Shown here one piece after another: positions 10,950-21,363 of a stretch of DNA of 24,761 nucleotides (the first letter of the stretch is position 1; each line of letters starts with the position of its first letter). A program made the translations under genes and the position numbers. The notes beneath the pieces are model-generated. The model was not told the origin of the DNA. It was given only the letters and a program-made list of their open reading frames with translations, and made no database searches. This DNA is from Liolophura sinensis (lineage: Eukaryota; Mollusca; Polyplacophora; Chitonida; Chitonidae): the NCBI RefSeq assembly GCF_032854445.1, contig NW_027018457.1:1-24761 (forward strand), written 5' to 3'.

Positions 10950-11497
10950 GAAAAATTGCAAATTTCCTTGGTTTCCATGGAGTAAGAGCCGTTGTTAGGC
11001 ACGTGATTTTCACATAAATGCTCATTCAATTGTCGCTACAGCCAAAAGTATTGGTCGGAGAGCAACGCGGTTTGCACCATTCGATTTCTCGTCACAAAAT
11101 ACGTCGGATTAGCCTCTTACCAGCAGCATTGGAACAGTTTTTCCACTTTGGGATTTTTGCTTGGACTTTTTGCTAATTCAATTCGGCTACATTTACTATG
11201 TAATATCGCGACTGGTCATTACTATAGTTAACTTTTGATTATAAGTTATGTGCCCTTCGGTAGCCCAGAAGACGTCAAATCTTTGGGCCAAGCCCATTTA
11301 ACTCATCCAGCAATTGTCTTACTTCTAAGTCGAAGACAAACTCAATGTCTTTATCTACATGTTGAAAAACCACACCATTTGTATATAAAAAACACAAGGT
11401 ACTTGATACAGTCTGCTGTAAAAAGTACAATTAAACACTGACCCACATCAATAAGGTGCCAAAAGATGCGCAATTGGGCCAGGCATCTCCAGCTGTT
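10950..11497 (+). repeat. Satellite monomer 21, type J
   Basis: ACTTTGGGATTT, GCTTGGACTTT and TATAGTTAAC. Counterpart of monomer 4. Confidence 0.95.
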
Positions 11498-12045
11498 GAA
11501 AAATTGCAAATTTCCTTGGTTTCCATGGAGTAAGAGCCGTTGTTAGGCACGTGATTTTCACATAAATGCTCATTCAATTGTCGCTACAGCCAAAAGTATT
11601 GGTCGGAGAGCAACGCGGTTTGCACCATTCGATTTCTCGTCACAAAATACGTCGGATTAGCCTCTTACCAGCAGCATTGGAACAGTTTTTCCACTTTTGG
11701 ATTTTTGCTTGGGCTATTTGCTAATTAAATTAGGCTACATTTACTATGTAATATCGCGACTGGTCATTACTATATTCAACTTTTGATTATAAGTTATGTG
11801 CCCTTCGGTAGCCCAGAAGACGTCAAATCTTTGGGCCAAGCCCATTTAACTCATCCAGCAATTGTCTTACTTCTAAGTCGAAGACAAACTCAATGTCTTT
11901 ATCTACATGTTGAAAAACCACACCATTTGTATATAAAAAACACAAGGTACTTGATACAGTCTGCTGTAAAAAGTACAATTAAACACTGACCCACATCAAT
12001 AAGGTGCCAAAAGATGCGCAATTGGGCCAGGCATCTCCAGCTGTT
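11498..12045 (+). repeat. Satellite monomer 22, type K
   Basis: GGCTATTTG, AATTAAATTAGG and TATATTCAAC. The only K in the second HOR copy. It fits monomer 6 better than the hybrid monomer 5. Confidence 0.95.
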
Positions 12046-12593
12046 GAAAAATTGCAAATTTCCTTGGTTTCCATGGAGTAAGAGCCGTTGTTAGGCACGT
12101 GATTTTCACATAAATGCTCATTCAATTGTCGCTACAGCCAAAAGTATTGGTCGTAGAGCAACGCGGTTTGCACCATTCGATTTCTCGTCACAAAATACGT
12201 CGGATTAGCCTCTTACCAGCAGAATTGGAACAGTTTTTCCACTTTTGGATTTTTGCCTGGGCTCTTTGCTAATTCAATTCGGCTACATTTACTATGTAAT
12301 ATCGCGACTGGTCATTACTATATTCAACTTTTGATTATAAGTTATGTGCCCTTCGGTAGCCCAGAAGACGTCAAATCTTTGGGCCAAGCCCATTTAACTC
12401 ATCCAGCAATTGTCTTACTTCTAAGTCGAAGACAAACTCAATGTCTTTATCTACATGTTGAAAAACCACACCATTTGTATATAAAAAACACAAGGTACTT
12501 GATACAGTCTGCTGTAAAAAGTACAATTAAACACTGACCCACATCAATAAGGTGCCAAAAGATGCGCAATTGGGCCAGGCATCTCCAGCTGTT
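12046..12593 (+). repeat. Satellite monomer 23, type A
   Basis: GGTCGTAGAG, AGAATTGG and GGCTCTTTG. Exactly 548 bp with no private change noticed. Confidence 0.95.
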
Positions 12594-13141
12594 GAAAAAT
12601 TGCAAATTTCCTTGGTTTCCATGGAGTAAGAGCCGTTGTTAGGCACGTGATTTTCACATAAATGCTCATTCAATTGTAGCTACAGCCATAAGTGTTGGTC
12701 GGAGAGTAACGCGGTTTGCACCATTCGATTTCTTGTCACAAAATACGTCGGATTAGCCTCTTACCAGCAGCATTGGAACAGTTTTTCCACTTTTGGATTT
12801 TTGCTTGGGCTTTTTGCTAATTAACTTCGGCTACATTTACTATGTAATATCGCGACTGGTCATTACTGTATTCAACTTTTGATTATAAGTTATGTGCCCT
12901 TCGGTAGCCCAAAAGACGTCAAATCTTTGGGCCAAGCCCATTTAACTCATCCAGCAATTGTCTTACTTCTAAGTCGAAGACAAACTCAATGTCTTTATCT
13001 ACATGTTGAAAAACCACACCATTTGTATATAAAAAACAAAAGGTACTTGATACAGTCTGCTGTAAAAAGTACAATTAAACACTGACCCACATCAATAAGG
13101 TGCCAAAAGATGCGCAATTGGGCCAGGCATCTCCAGCTGTT
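12594..13141 (+). repeat. Satellite monomer 24, type B
   Basis: AGAGTAACG, GCTTGGG, CCCAAAAG and AACAAAAGG. TTCTTGTCAC and AATTAACTTCGG are private. ACTGTATTCAAC is shared only with monomer 34. Confidence 0.95.
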
Positions 13142-13689
13142 GAAAAATTGCAAATTTCCTTGGTTTCCATGGAGTAAGAGCCGTTGTTAGGCACGTGATT
13201 TTCACATAAATGCTCATTCAATTGTAGCTACAGCCATAAGTGTTGGTCGGAGAGCAACGCGGTTTGCACCATTCGATTTCTCGTCACAAAATACGTCGGA
13301 TTAGCCTCTTACCAGCAGCATTGGAACAGTTTTACCACTTTTGGATTTTTGCCTGGGCTTTTTGCTAATTGAAATCGGCTACATTTACTATGTAATATTG
13401 CGACTGATCATTACAATAGTCAACTTTTGATTATAAGTTATGTGCCCTTCGGTAGCCCAGAAGACGTCAAATCTTTGGGCCAAGCCCATTTAACTCATCC
13501 AGCAATTGTCTTACTTCTAAGTCGAAGACAAACTCAATGTCTTTATCTACATGTTGAAAAACCACACCATTTGTATATAAAAAACACAAGGTACTTGATA
13601 CAGTCTGCTGTAAAAAGTACAATTAAACACTGACCCACATCAATAAGGTGCCAAAAGATGCGCAATTGGGCCAGGCATCTCCAGCTGTT
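13142..13689 (+). repeat. Satellite monomer 25, type C
   Basis: TTTTACCAC, AATTGAAATCGG, ATTGCGACTGATC and ACAATAGTC, 548 bp. Serves as the reference C copy. Confidence 0.95.
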
Positions 13690-13739
13690 GAAAAATTGCA
13701 AATTTCCTTGGTTTCCATGGAGTAAGAGCCGTTGTTAGG

Positions 13740-13745
13740 CACGTG
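13740..13745. other. CACGTG palindrome, one per monomer
   Basis: A perfect CACGTG hexamer (E-box/G-box core) sits ~50 bp into the reference monomer and is kept in practically every unit. In type H (monomers 2 and 19) the flank changes to GTCACGTG. Known: CACGTG is the core site of bHLH-class factors. Whether any protein binds here is inference only. Confidence 0.45.
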
Positions 13746-13928
13746 ATTTTCACATAAATGCTCATTCAATTGTCGCTACAGCCAAAAGTATTGGTCGGAG
13801 AGCAACGCGGTTTGCACCATTCGATTTCTCGTCACAAAATACGTCGGATTAGCCTCTTACCAGCAGAATTGGAACAGTTTTTCCACTTTTGGATTTTTGC
13901 CTGGGCTTTTTGCTAATTCAATTCGGCT

Positions 13929-13941
13929 ACATTTACTATGT
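13929..13941. other. Short dyad ACAT-TTACT-ATGT
   Basis: Perfect 4-bp arms around a 5-nt loop inside the variable segment of the reference monomer. Present in most types and broken in type I, where the sequence is CATATTTTATG. Arms are too short to claim function. Confidence 0.3.
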
Positions 13942-14023
13942 AATATCGCGACTGGTCATTACTATATTCAACTTTTGATTATAAGTTATGTGCCCTTCGG
14001 TAGCCCAGAAGACGTCAAATCTT

Positions 14024-14036
14024 TGGGCCAAGCCCA
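14024..14036. other. GC-rich dyad TGGGC-CAA-GCCCA
   Basis: Perfect 5-bp inverted arms with a 3-nt loop, the most G+C-rich hairpin in an AT-rich monomer. It recurs in nearly all copies. The exceptions (monomers 1, 6, 7 and 16, with TTTGGCC) lost one G of the run. Confidence 0.4.
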
Positions 14037-14121
14037 TTTAACTCATCCAGCAATTGTCTTACTTCTAAGTCGAAGACAAACTCAATGTCTTTATCTACAT
14101 GTTGAAAAACCACACCATTTG

Positions 14122-14130
14122 TATATAAAA
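14122..14130 (+). promoter_or_regulatory. TATA-like element TATATAAAA, one per monomer
   Basis: TATATAAAA matches a consensus TATA box on the + strand and is invariant, except that the following A-run varies by 1-2 bases. It could drive satellite transcription toward the next monomer, or it may just be AT-rich sequence. No initiator or gene downstream supports either reading. Confidence 0.25.
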
Positions 14131-14237
14131 AACACAAGGTACTTGATACAGTCTGCTGTAAAAAGTACAATTAAACACTGACCCACATCAATAAGGTGCC
14201 AAAAGATGCGCAATTGGGCCAGGCATCTCCAGCTGTT

Positions 14238-14786
14238 GAAAAATTGCAAATTTCCTTGGTTTCCATGGAGTAAGAGCCGTTGTTAGGCACGTGATTTTCA
14301 CATAAATGCTCATTCAATTGTAGCTACAGCCATAAGTGTTGGTCGGAAAGCAACGCGGTTTGCACCATTCGATTTCTCGTCACAAAATACGTCGGATTAG
14401 CCTCTTACCAGCAGCATTGGAACAGTTTTTCCACTTTTGGATTTTTGCCTGGGCTTTTTGCTAATTCAATTCGGCTACATTTACTATGTAATATCGCGAC
14501 TGGTCAATACTATAGTCAACTTTTGATTATAAGTTATGTGCCCTTCGGTAGCCCAGAAGACGTCAAATCTTTGGGCCAAGCCCATTTAACTCATTCAGCA
14601 ATTGTCTTACTTCTAAGTCGAAGACAAACTCAATGTCTTTATCTACATGTTGAAAAACCACACCATTTGTATATAAAAAAACACAAGGTACTTGATACAG
14701 TCTGCTGTAAAAAGTACAATTAAACACTGACCCACATCAATAAGGTGCCTAAAGATGCGCAATTGGGCCAGGCATCTCCAGCTGTT
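14238..14786 (+). repeat. Satellite monomer 27, type E
   Basis: GTCAATACTATAG, CATTCAGC and GTGCCTAAAG. GGAAAGCAACG is private. Confidence 0.95.
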
Positions 14787-15334
14787 GAAAAATTGCAAAT
14801 TTCCTTGGTTTCCATGGAGTAAGAGCCGTTGTTAGGCACGTGATTTTCACATAAATGCTCATTCAATTGTCGCTACAGCCAAAAGTATTGGTCGGAGAGC
14901 AACGCGGTTTGCACCATTCGATTTCTCGTCACAAAATACGTCGGATTAGCCTCTTACCAGCAGCATTGGAACAGTTTTTCCACTTTTGGATTTTTGCCTG
15001 GGCTTTTTGCTAATTAAATTAGGCTACATTTACTATGTAATATCGCGACTGGTCATTACTATATTCAACTTTTGATTATAAGTTATGTGCCCTTCGGTAG
15101 CCCAGAAGACGTCAAATCTTTGGGCCAAGCCCATTTAACTCATCCAGCAATTGTCTTACTTTTAAGTCGAAGACAAACTCAATGTCTTTATCTACATGTT
15201 GAAAAACCACACCATTTGTATATAAAAAACACAAGGTACTTGATACAGTCTGCTGTAAAAAGTACAATTAAACACTGACCCACATCAATAAGGTGCCAAA
15301 AGATGCGCAATTGGGCCAGGCATCTCCAGCTGTT
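14787..15334 (+). repeat. Satellite monomer 28, type F
   Basis: GCCTGGGCTTTTTG with AATTAAATTAGG. TTTTAAGTCG is a private C-to-T change. Counterpart of monomer 12. Confidence 0.95.
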
Positions 15335-15883
15335 GAAAAATTGCAAATTTCCTTGGTTTCCATGGAGTAAGAGCCGTTGTTAGGCACGTGATTTTCACAT
15401 AAATGCTCATTCAATTGTCGCTACAGCCAAAAGTATTGGTCGTAGAGCAACGCGGTTTGCACCATTCGATTTCTCGTCACAAAATACGTCGGATTAGCCT
15501 CTTACCAGCAGAATTGGAACAGTTTTTCCACTTTTGGATTTTTGCCCGGGCTCTTTGCTAATTCAATTCGGCTACATTTACTATGTAATATCGCGACTGG
15601 TCATTACTATATTCAACTTTTGATTATAAGTTATGTGCCCTTCGGTAGCCCAGAAGACGTCAAATCTTTGGGCCAAGCCCATTTAACTCATCCAGCAATT
15701 GTCTTACTTCTAAGTCGAAGACAAACTCAATGTCTTTATCTACATGTTGAAAAACCACACCATTTGTATATAAAAAACACAAGGTACTTGATACAGTCTG
15801 CTGTAAAAAAGTACAATTAAACACTGACCCACATCAATAAGGTGCCAAAAGATGCGCAATTGGGCCAGGCATCTCCAGCTGTT
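15335..15883 (+). repeat. Satellite monomer 29, type A
   Basis: GGTCGTAGAG, AGAATTGG and GGCTCTTTG. GCCCGGG replaces GCCTGGG. One extra A in AAAAAAGTAC. Confidence 0.95.
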
Positions 15884-16429
15884 GAAAAATTGCAAATTTC
15901 CTTGGTTTCCATGGAGTAAGAGCCGTTGTTAGGCACGTGATTTTCACATAAATGCTCATTCAATTGTAGCTACAGCCATAAGTGTTGGTCGGAGAGTAAC
16001 GCGGTTTGCACCATTCGATTTCTCGTCACAAAATACGTCGGATTAGCCTCTTACCAGCAGCATTGGAACAGTTTTTCCACTTTTGGATTTTTGCTTGGGC
16101 TTTTTGCTAATTAAATTCGGCTACATTTACTATGTAATATCGCGACTGGTCATTACTATATTCAACTTTTGATTATAAGTTATGTGCCCTTCGGTAGCCC
16201 AAAAGACGTCAAATCTTTGGGCCAAGCCCATTTAACTCATCCAGCAATTGTCTTACTTCTAAGTCGAAGACAAACTCAATGTCTTTATCTACATGTTGAA
16301 AACCACACCATTTGTATATAAAAACAAAAGGTACTTGATACAGTCTGCTGTAAAAAGTACAATTAAACACTGACCCACATCAATAAGGTGCCAAAAGATG
16401 CGCAATTGGGCCAGGCATCTCCAGCTGTT
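15884..16429 (+). repeat. Satellite monomer 30, type B
   Basis: AGAGTAACG, GCTTGGG, AATTAAATTCGG, CCCAAAAG and AACAAAAGG. Two A-run deletions make it 546 bp. Confidence 0.95.
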
Positions 16430-16976
16430 GAAAAATTGCAAATTTCCTTGGTTTCCATGGAGTAAGAGCCGTTGTTAGGCACGTGATTTTCACATAAATG
16501 CTCATTCAATTGTAGCTACAGCCATAAGTGTTGGTCGGAGAGCAACGCGGTTTGCACCATTCGATTTCTCGTCACAAAATACGTCGGATTAGCCTCTTAC
16601 CAGCAGCATTGGAACAGTTTTACCACTTTTGGATTTTTGCCTGGGCTTTTTGCTAATTGAAATCGGCTACATTTACTATGTAATATTGCGACTGGTCATT
16701 ACTATAGTCAACTTTTGATTATAAGTTATGTGCCCTTCGGTAGCCCAGAAGACGTCAAATCTTGGGCCAAGCCCATTTAACTCATCCAGCAATTGTCTTA
16801 CTTCTAAGTCGAAGACAAACTCAATGTCTTTATCTACATGTTGAAAAACCACACCATTTGTATATAAAAAACACAAGGTACTTGATACAGTCTGCTGTAA
16901 AAAGTACAATTAAACACTGACCCACATCAATAAGGTGCCAAAAGATGCGCAATTGGGCCAGGCATCTCCAGCTGTT
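16430..16976 (+). repeat. Satellite monomer 31, type C, converted on the right
   Basis: TTTTACCAC, AATTGAAATCGG and ATTGCG are C, but ACTGGTCATTACTATAG replaces the C-specific ACTGATCATTACAATAG. The switch lies within about 20 bp, near 16687-16705. Confidence 0.94.
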
Positions 16977-17523
16977 GAAAAATTGCAAATTTCCTTGGTT
17001 TCCATGGAGTAAGAGCCGTTGTTAGGCACGTGATTTTCACATAAATGCTCATTCAATTGTAGCTACAGCCATAAGTGTTGGTCGGAGAGCAACGCGGTTT
17101 GCACCATTCGATTTCTCGTCACAAAATACGTCGGATTAGCCTCTTACCAGCAGCATTGGAACAGTTTTTCCACTTTTGGATTTTTGCCTGGGCTTTTTGC
17201 TAATTCAATTCGGCTACATTTACTATGTAATATCGCGACTGGTCAATACTATAGTCAACTTTTGATTATAAGTTATGTGCCCTTCGGTAGCCCAGAAGAC
17301 GTCAAATCTTTGGGCCAAGCCCATTTAACTCATTCAGCAATTGTCTTACTTCTAAGTCGAAGATAAACTCAATGTCTTTATCTACATGTTGAAAAACCAC
17401 ACCATTTGTATATAAAAAACACAAGGTACTTGATACAGTCTGCTGTAAAAAGTACAATTAAACACTGACCCACATCAATAAGGTGCCTAAAGATGCGCAA
17501 TTGGGCCAGCATCTCCAGCTGTT
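16977..17523 (+). repeat. Satellite monomer 32, type E
   Basis: GTCAATACTATAG, CATTCAGC and GTGCCTAAAG. It directly follows C because the expected D is missing. AAGATAAACTC is private. Confidence 0.94.
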
Positions 17524-18072
17524 GAAAAATTGCAAATTTCCTTGGTTTCCATGGAGTAAGAGCCGTTGTTAGGCACGTGATTTTCACATAAATGCTCATT
17601 CAATTGTCGCTACAGCCAAAAGTATTGGTCGGAGAGCAACGCGGTTTGCACCATTCGATTTCTCGTCACAAAATACGTCGGATTAGCCTCTTACCAGCAG
17701 CATTGGAACAGTTTTTCCACTTTTGGATTTTTGCCTGGGCTTTTTGCTAATTCAATTCGGCTACATTTACTATGTAATATCGCGACTGGTCAATACTATA
17801 GTCAACTTTTGATTATAAGTTATGTGCCCTTCGGTAGCCCAGAAGACTTCAAATCTTTGGGCCAAGCCCATTTAACTCATCCAGCAATTGTCTTACTTCT
17901 AAGTCGAAGACAAACTCAATGTCTTTATCTACATGTTGAAAAACCACACCATTTGTATATAAAAAAACACAAGGTACTTGATACAGTCTGCTGTAAAAAG
18001 TACAATTAAACACTGACCCACATCAATAAGGTGCCTAAAGATGCGCAATTGGGCCAGGCATCTCCAGCTGTT
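17524..18072 (+). repeat. Satellite monomer 33, E-like chimera
   Basis: GTCAATACTATAG and GTGCCTAAAG are E, but the left part has CGCTACAGCCAAAAG and the right has CATCCAGC. GAAGACTTC destroys the otherwise conserved GACGTC site. Confidence 0.9.
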
Positions 18073-18620
18073 GAAAAATTGCAAATTTCCTTGGTTTCCA
18101 TGGAGTAAGAGCCGTTGTTAGGCACGTGATTTTCACATAAATGCTCATTCAATTGTCGCTACAGCCAAAAGTATTGGTCGGAGAGCAACGCGGTTTGCAC
18201 CATTCGATTTCTCGTCACAAAATACGTCGGATTAGCCTCTTACCAGCAGCATTGGAACAGTTTTTCCACTTTTGGATTTTTGCCTGGGCTTTTTGCTAAT
18301 TGAAATCGGCTATATTTACTATGTAATATCGCGACTGGTCATTACTGTATTCAACTTTTGATTATAAGTTATGTGCCCTTCGGTAGCCCAGAAGACGTCA
18401 AATCTTTGGGCCAAGCCCATTTAACTCATCCAGCAATTGTCTTACTTCTAAGTCGAAGACAAACCCAATGTCTTTATCTACATGTTGAAAAACCACACCA
18501 TTTGTATATAAAAAACACAAGGTACTTGATACAGTCTGCTGTAAAAAGTACAATTAAACACTGACCCACATCAATAAGGTGCCAAAAGATGCGTAATTGG
18601 GCCAGGCATCTCCAGCTGTT
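18073..18620 (+). repeat. Satellite monomer 34, C-like chimera
   Basis: AATTGAAATCGG is C, but TTTTTCCAC, ATCGCG and ACTGTATTCAAC are not. The last is shared only with monomer 24. CTATATTTAC, AACCCAATG and GCGTAATTGG are private. Confidence 0.9.
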
Positions 18621-19170
18621 GAAAAATTGCAAATTTCCTTGGTTTCCATGGAGTAAGAGCCGTTGCTGGGCACGTGATTTTCACATAAATGCTCATTCAA
18701 TTGTCGCTACAGCCAAAACTATTGGTCGGAGAGCAACGCGGTTTGCACCATTCGATTTCTCGTCACAAAATACGTCGGATTAGCCTCTTACCAGCAGAAT
18801 TGGAACAGTTTTTCCACTTTTGGATTTTTGCCTGGGCTTTTTGCTAATTCAATTCGGCTACATTTACTATGTAATATCGCGACTGGTCATTACTATATTC
18901 AACTTTTGATTATAAGTTATGTGTCCTTCGGTAGCCCAGAAGACGTCAAATCTTTGGGCCAAGCCCATTTAACTCATCCAGCAATTGTCTTACTTCTAAG
19001 TCGAAGACAAACTCAATGTCTTTATCTACATGTTGAAAAACCACACCATTTGTATATAAAAAAACACAAGGTACTTGATACAGTCTGCTGTAAAAAGTAC
19101 AATTAAAACACTGACCCACATCAATAAGGTGCCAAAAGATGCGCAATTGGGCCAGGCATCTCCAGCTGTT
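18621..19170 (+). repeat. Satellite monomer 35, D-like
   Basis: CGCTAC, AGAATTGG and GGCTTTTTG. GTTGCTGGGCACG is shared only with monomer 38. AAAACTATTGG and GTGTCCTTCGG are private. Confidence 0.9.
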
Positions 19171-19719
19171 GAAAAATTGCAAATTTCCTTGGTTTCCATG
19201 GAGTAAGAGCCGTTGTTAGGCACGTGATTTTCACATAAATGCGCATTCAATTGTAGCTACAGCCATAAGTGTTGGTCGGAGAGCAACGCGGTTTGCACCA
19301 TTCGATTTCTCGTCACAAAATACGTCGGATTAGCCTCTTACCAGCAGCATTGGAACAGTTTTTCCACTTTTGGATTTTTGCCTGGGCTTTTTGCTAATTC
19401 AATTCGGCTACATTTACTATGTAATATCGCGACTGGTCATTACTATATTCAACTTTTGATTATAAGTTATGTGCCCTTCGGTAGCCCAGAAGACGTCAAA
19501 TCTTTGGGCCAAGCCCATTTAACTCATCAGCAATTGTCTTACTTCTAAGTCGAAGACAAACTCAATGTCTTTATCTACATGTTGAAAAAACCACACCATT
19601 TGTATATAAAAAACACAAGGTACTTGATACAGTCTGCTGTAAAAAGTACAATTAAACACTGACCCACATCAATAAGGTGCCAAAAAGATGCGCAATTGGG
19701 CCAGGCATCTCCAGCTGTT
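19171..19719 (+). repeat. Satellite monomer 36, chimera
   Basis: AGCTACAGCCATAAGTG on the left (as in B, C and E) joined to GCCTGGGC, AATTCAATTCGG and TATATTCAAC on the right (as in D). ATGCGCATTC is shared only with monomer 45. Confidence 0.9.
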
Positions 19720-20267
19720 GAAAAATTGCAAATTTCCTTGGTTTCCATGGAGTAAGAGCCGTTGTTAGGCACGTGATTTTCACATAAATGCTCATTTCAA
19801 TTGTAGCTACAGCCATAAGTGTTGGTCGGAGAGCAACGCGGTTTGCACCATTCGATTTCTCGTCACAAAATACGTCGGATTAGCCTCTTACCAGCAGCAT
19901 TGGAACAGTTTTTCCACTTTTGGATTTTTGCTTGGGCTTTTTGATAATTCAATTCGGCTACATTTACTATGTAATATCGCGACTGGTCATTACTATATTC
20001 AACTTTTGATTTAAGTTATGTGCCCTTCGGTAGCCCAGAAGACGTCAAATCTTTGGGCCAAGCCCATTTAACTCATCCAGCAATTGTCTTACTTCTAAGT
20101 CAAAGACAAACTCAATGTCTTTATCTACATGTTGAAAAACCACACCATTTGTATATAAAAAACACAAGGTACTTGATACAGTCTGCTGTAAAAAGTACAA
20201 CTAAACACTGACCCACATCAATAAGGTGCCAAAAGATGCGCAATTGGGCCAGGCATCTCCAGCTGTT
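19720..20267 (+). repeat. Satellite monomer 37, B-like chimera
   Basis: AGCTAC and GCTTGGG are B, but AATTCAATTCGG and CCCAGAAG are not. TTTGATAATTC, AAGTCAAAGAC and CAACTAAACAC are private. Confidence 0.9.
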
Positions 20268-20815
20268 GAAAAATTGCAAATTTCCTTGGTTTCCATGGAG
20301 TAAGAGCCGTTGCTGGGCACGTGATTTTCACATAAATGCTCATTCAATTGTCGCTACAGCCAAAAGTATTGGTCGGAGAGCAACGCGGTTTGCACCATTC
20401 GATTCTCGTCACAAAATACGTCGGATTAGCCTCTTACCAGCAGAATTGGTAACAGTTTTTCCACTTTTGGATTTTTGCCTGGGCTCTTTGCTAATTCAAT
20501 TCGGCTACATTTACTATGTAATATCGCGACTGGTCATTACTATATTCAACTTTTGATTATAAGTTATGTGCCCTTCGGTAGCCCAGAAGACGTCAAATCT
20601 TTGGGCCAAGCCCATTTAACTCATCCAGCAATTGTCTTACTTCTAAGTCGAAGACAAACTCAATGTCTTTATCTACATGTTGAAAAACCACACCATTTGT
20701 ATATAAAAAACACAAGGTACTTGATACAGTCTGCTGTAAAAAGTACAATTAAACACTGACCCACATCAATAAGGTGCCAAAAGATGCGCAATTGGGCCAG
20801 GCATCTCCAGCTGTT
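20268..20815 (+). repeat. Satellite monomer 38, type A'
   Basis: AGAATTGG and GGCTCTTTG are A, but GGTCGGAGAG replaces GGTCGTAGAG, and GTTGCTGGGCACG links it to monomer 35. First unit of the trimer run. Confidence 0.92.
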
Positions 20816-21363
20816 GAAAAATTGCAAATTTCCTTGGTTTCCCATGGAGTAAGAGCCGTTGTTAGGCACGTGATTTTCACATAAATGCTCATTCAATTGT
20901 AGCTACAGCCATAAGTGTTGGTCGGAGAGCAACGCGGTTTGCACCATTCGATTTCTCGTCACAAATACGTCGGATTAGCCTCTTACCAGCAGCATTGGAA
21001 CAGTTTTTCCACTTTTGGATTTTTGCTTGGGCTTTTTGCTAATTAAATTCGGCTACATTTACTATGTAATATCGCGACTGGTCATTACTATATTCAACTT
21101 TTGATTATAAGTTATGTGCCCTTCGGTAGCCCAAAAGACGTCAAATCTTTGGGCCAAGCCCATTTAACTCATCCAGCAATTGTCTTACTTCTAAGTCGAA
21201 GACAAACTCAATGTCTTTATCTACATGTTGAAAAACCCACACCATTTGTATATAAAAAACACAAGGTACTTGATACAGTCTGCTGTAAAAAGTACAATTA
21301 AACACTGACCCACATCAATAAGGTGCCAAAAGATGCGCAATTGGCCAGGCATCTCCAGCTGTT
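20816..21363 (+). repeat. Satellite monomer 39, type B (trimer form)
   Basis: GCTTGGG, AATTAAATTCGG and CCCAAAAG, with AGAGCAACG and AACACAAGG. The last two are shared with monomer 42 and differ from the B monomers of the HOR copies. Confidence 0.94.

Larger units (their letters stand above)
13690..14237 (+). repeat. Satellite monomer 26, type D (reference monomer)
   Basis: CGCTAC, AGAATTGG and GGCTTTTTG, exactly 548 bp. It is used here as the reference for the positions of motifs and variable sites. Compared with all others, lineage-diagnostic sites cluster at 13774-13803 and 13867-13969. Confidence 0.95.
9303..17523 (+). repeat. Higher-order repeat, copy 2 (15 monomers)
   Basis: Fifteen monomers in the order G H I J K A B C D E F A B C E. 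It matches copy 1 type by type but lacks one of the two consecutive K-type monomers (copy 1 has 2193-3286, copy 2 only 11498-12045) and lacks the second D (8208-8754 in copy 1). The offset to copy 1 therefore steps from 9304 bp to 8759 bp after J/K and to 8223 bp at the last E. Anchor spacing between 9605 and 16184 is 548-549 bp throughout, much more regular than in copy 1. Confidence 0.88.
17524..20267 (+). repeat. Irregular block of five chimeric monomers
   Basis: Monomers 33-37 do not follow the expected return to G H I J. Each combines diagnostic variants that elsewhere belong to different types. Monomer 33 has a D/I-like left part with an E middle. Monomer 34 has C-like AATTGAAATCGG with non-C downstream sites. 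Monomer 36 has a B/C/E-like left part with a D-like right part. This is what unequal exchange and gene conversion between monomers produce. It separates the ordered HOR region from the trimer region. Confidence 0.75.

Noticed and set aside
13792-13828. RNA polymerase III A/B box pair (tRNA- or SINE-derived origin)
   Set aside because: TGGTCGGAGAG and CATTCGATTTC resemble A and B boxes with mismatches, but they are only ~26 bp apart, too close for a tRNA-type promoter, and no cloverleaf can be drawn.
13471-14065. Type IIS-like GAAGAC clusters or other restriction-site patterns as functional elements
   Set aside because: These recur simply because the monomer recurs. They are useful as ladder markers, but nothing suggests a biological role.
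13690-14237. CENP-B box
   Set aside because: Every TTCG on both strands of the reference monomer was checked against NTTCGNNNNANNCGGGN. The closest (minus strand, within AGTCGAAGAC) has the A but lacks the CGGG part.
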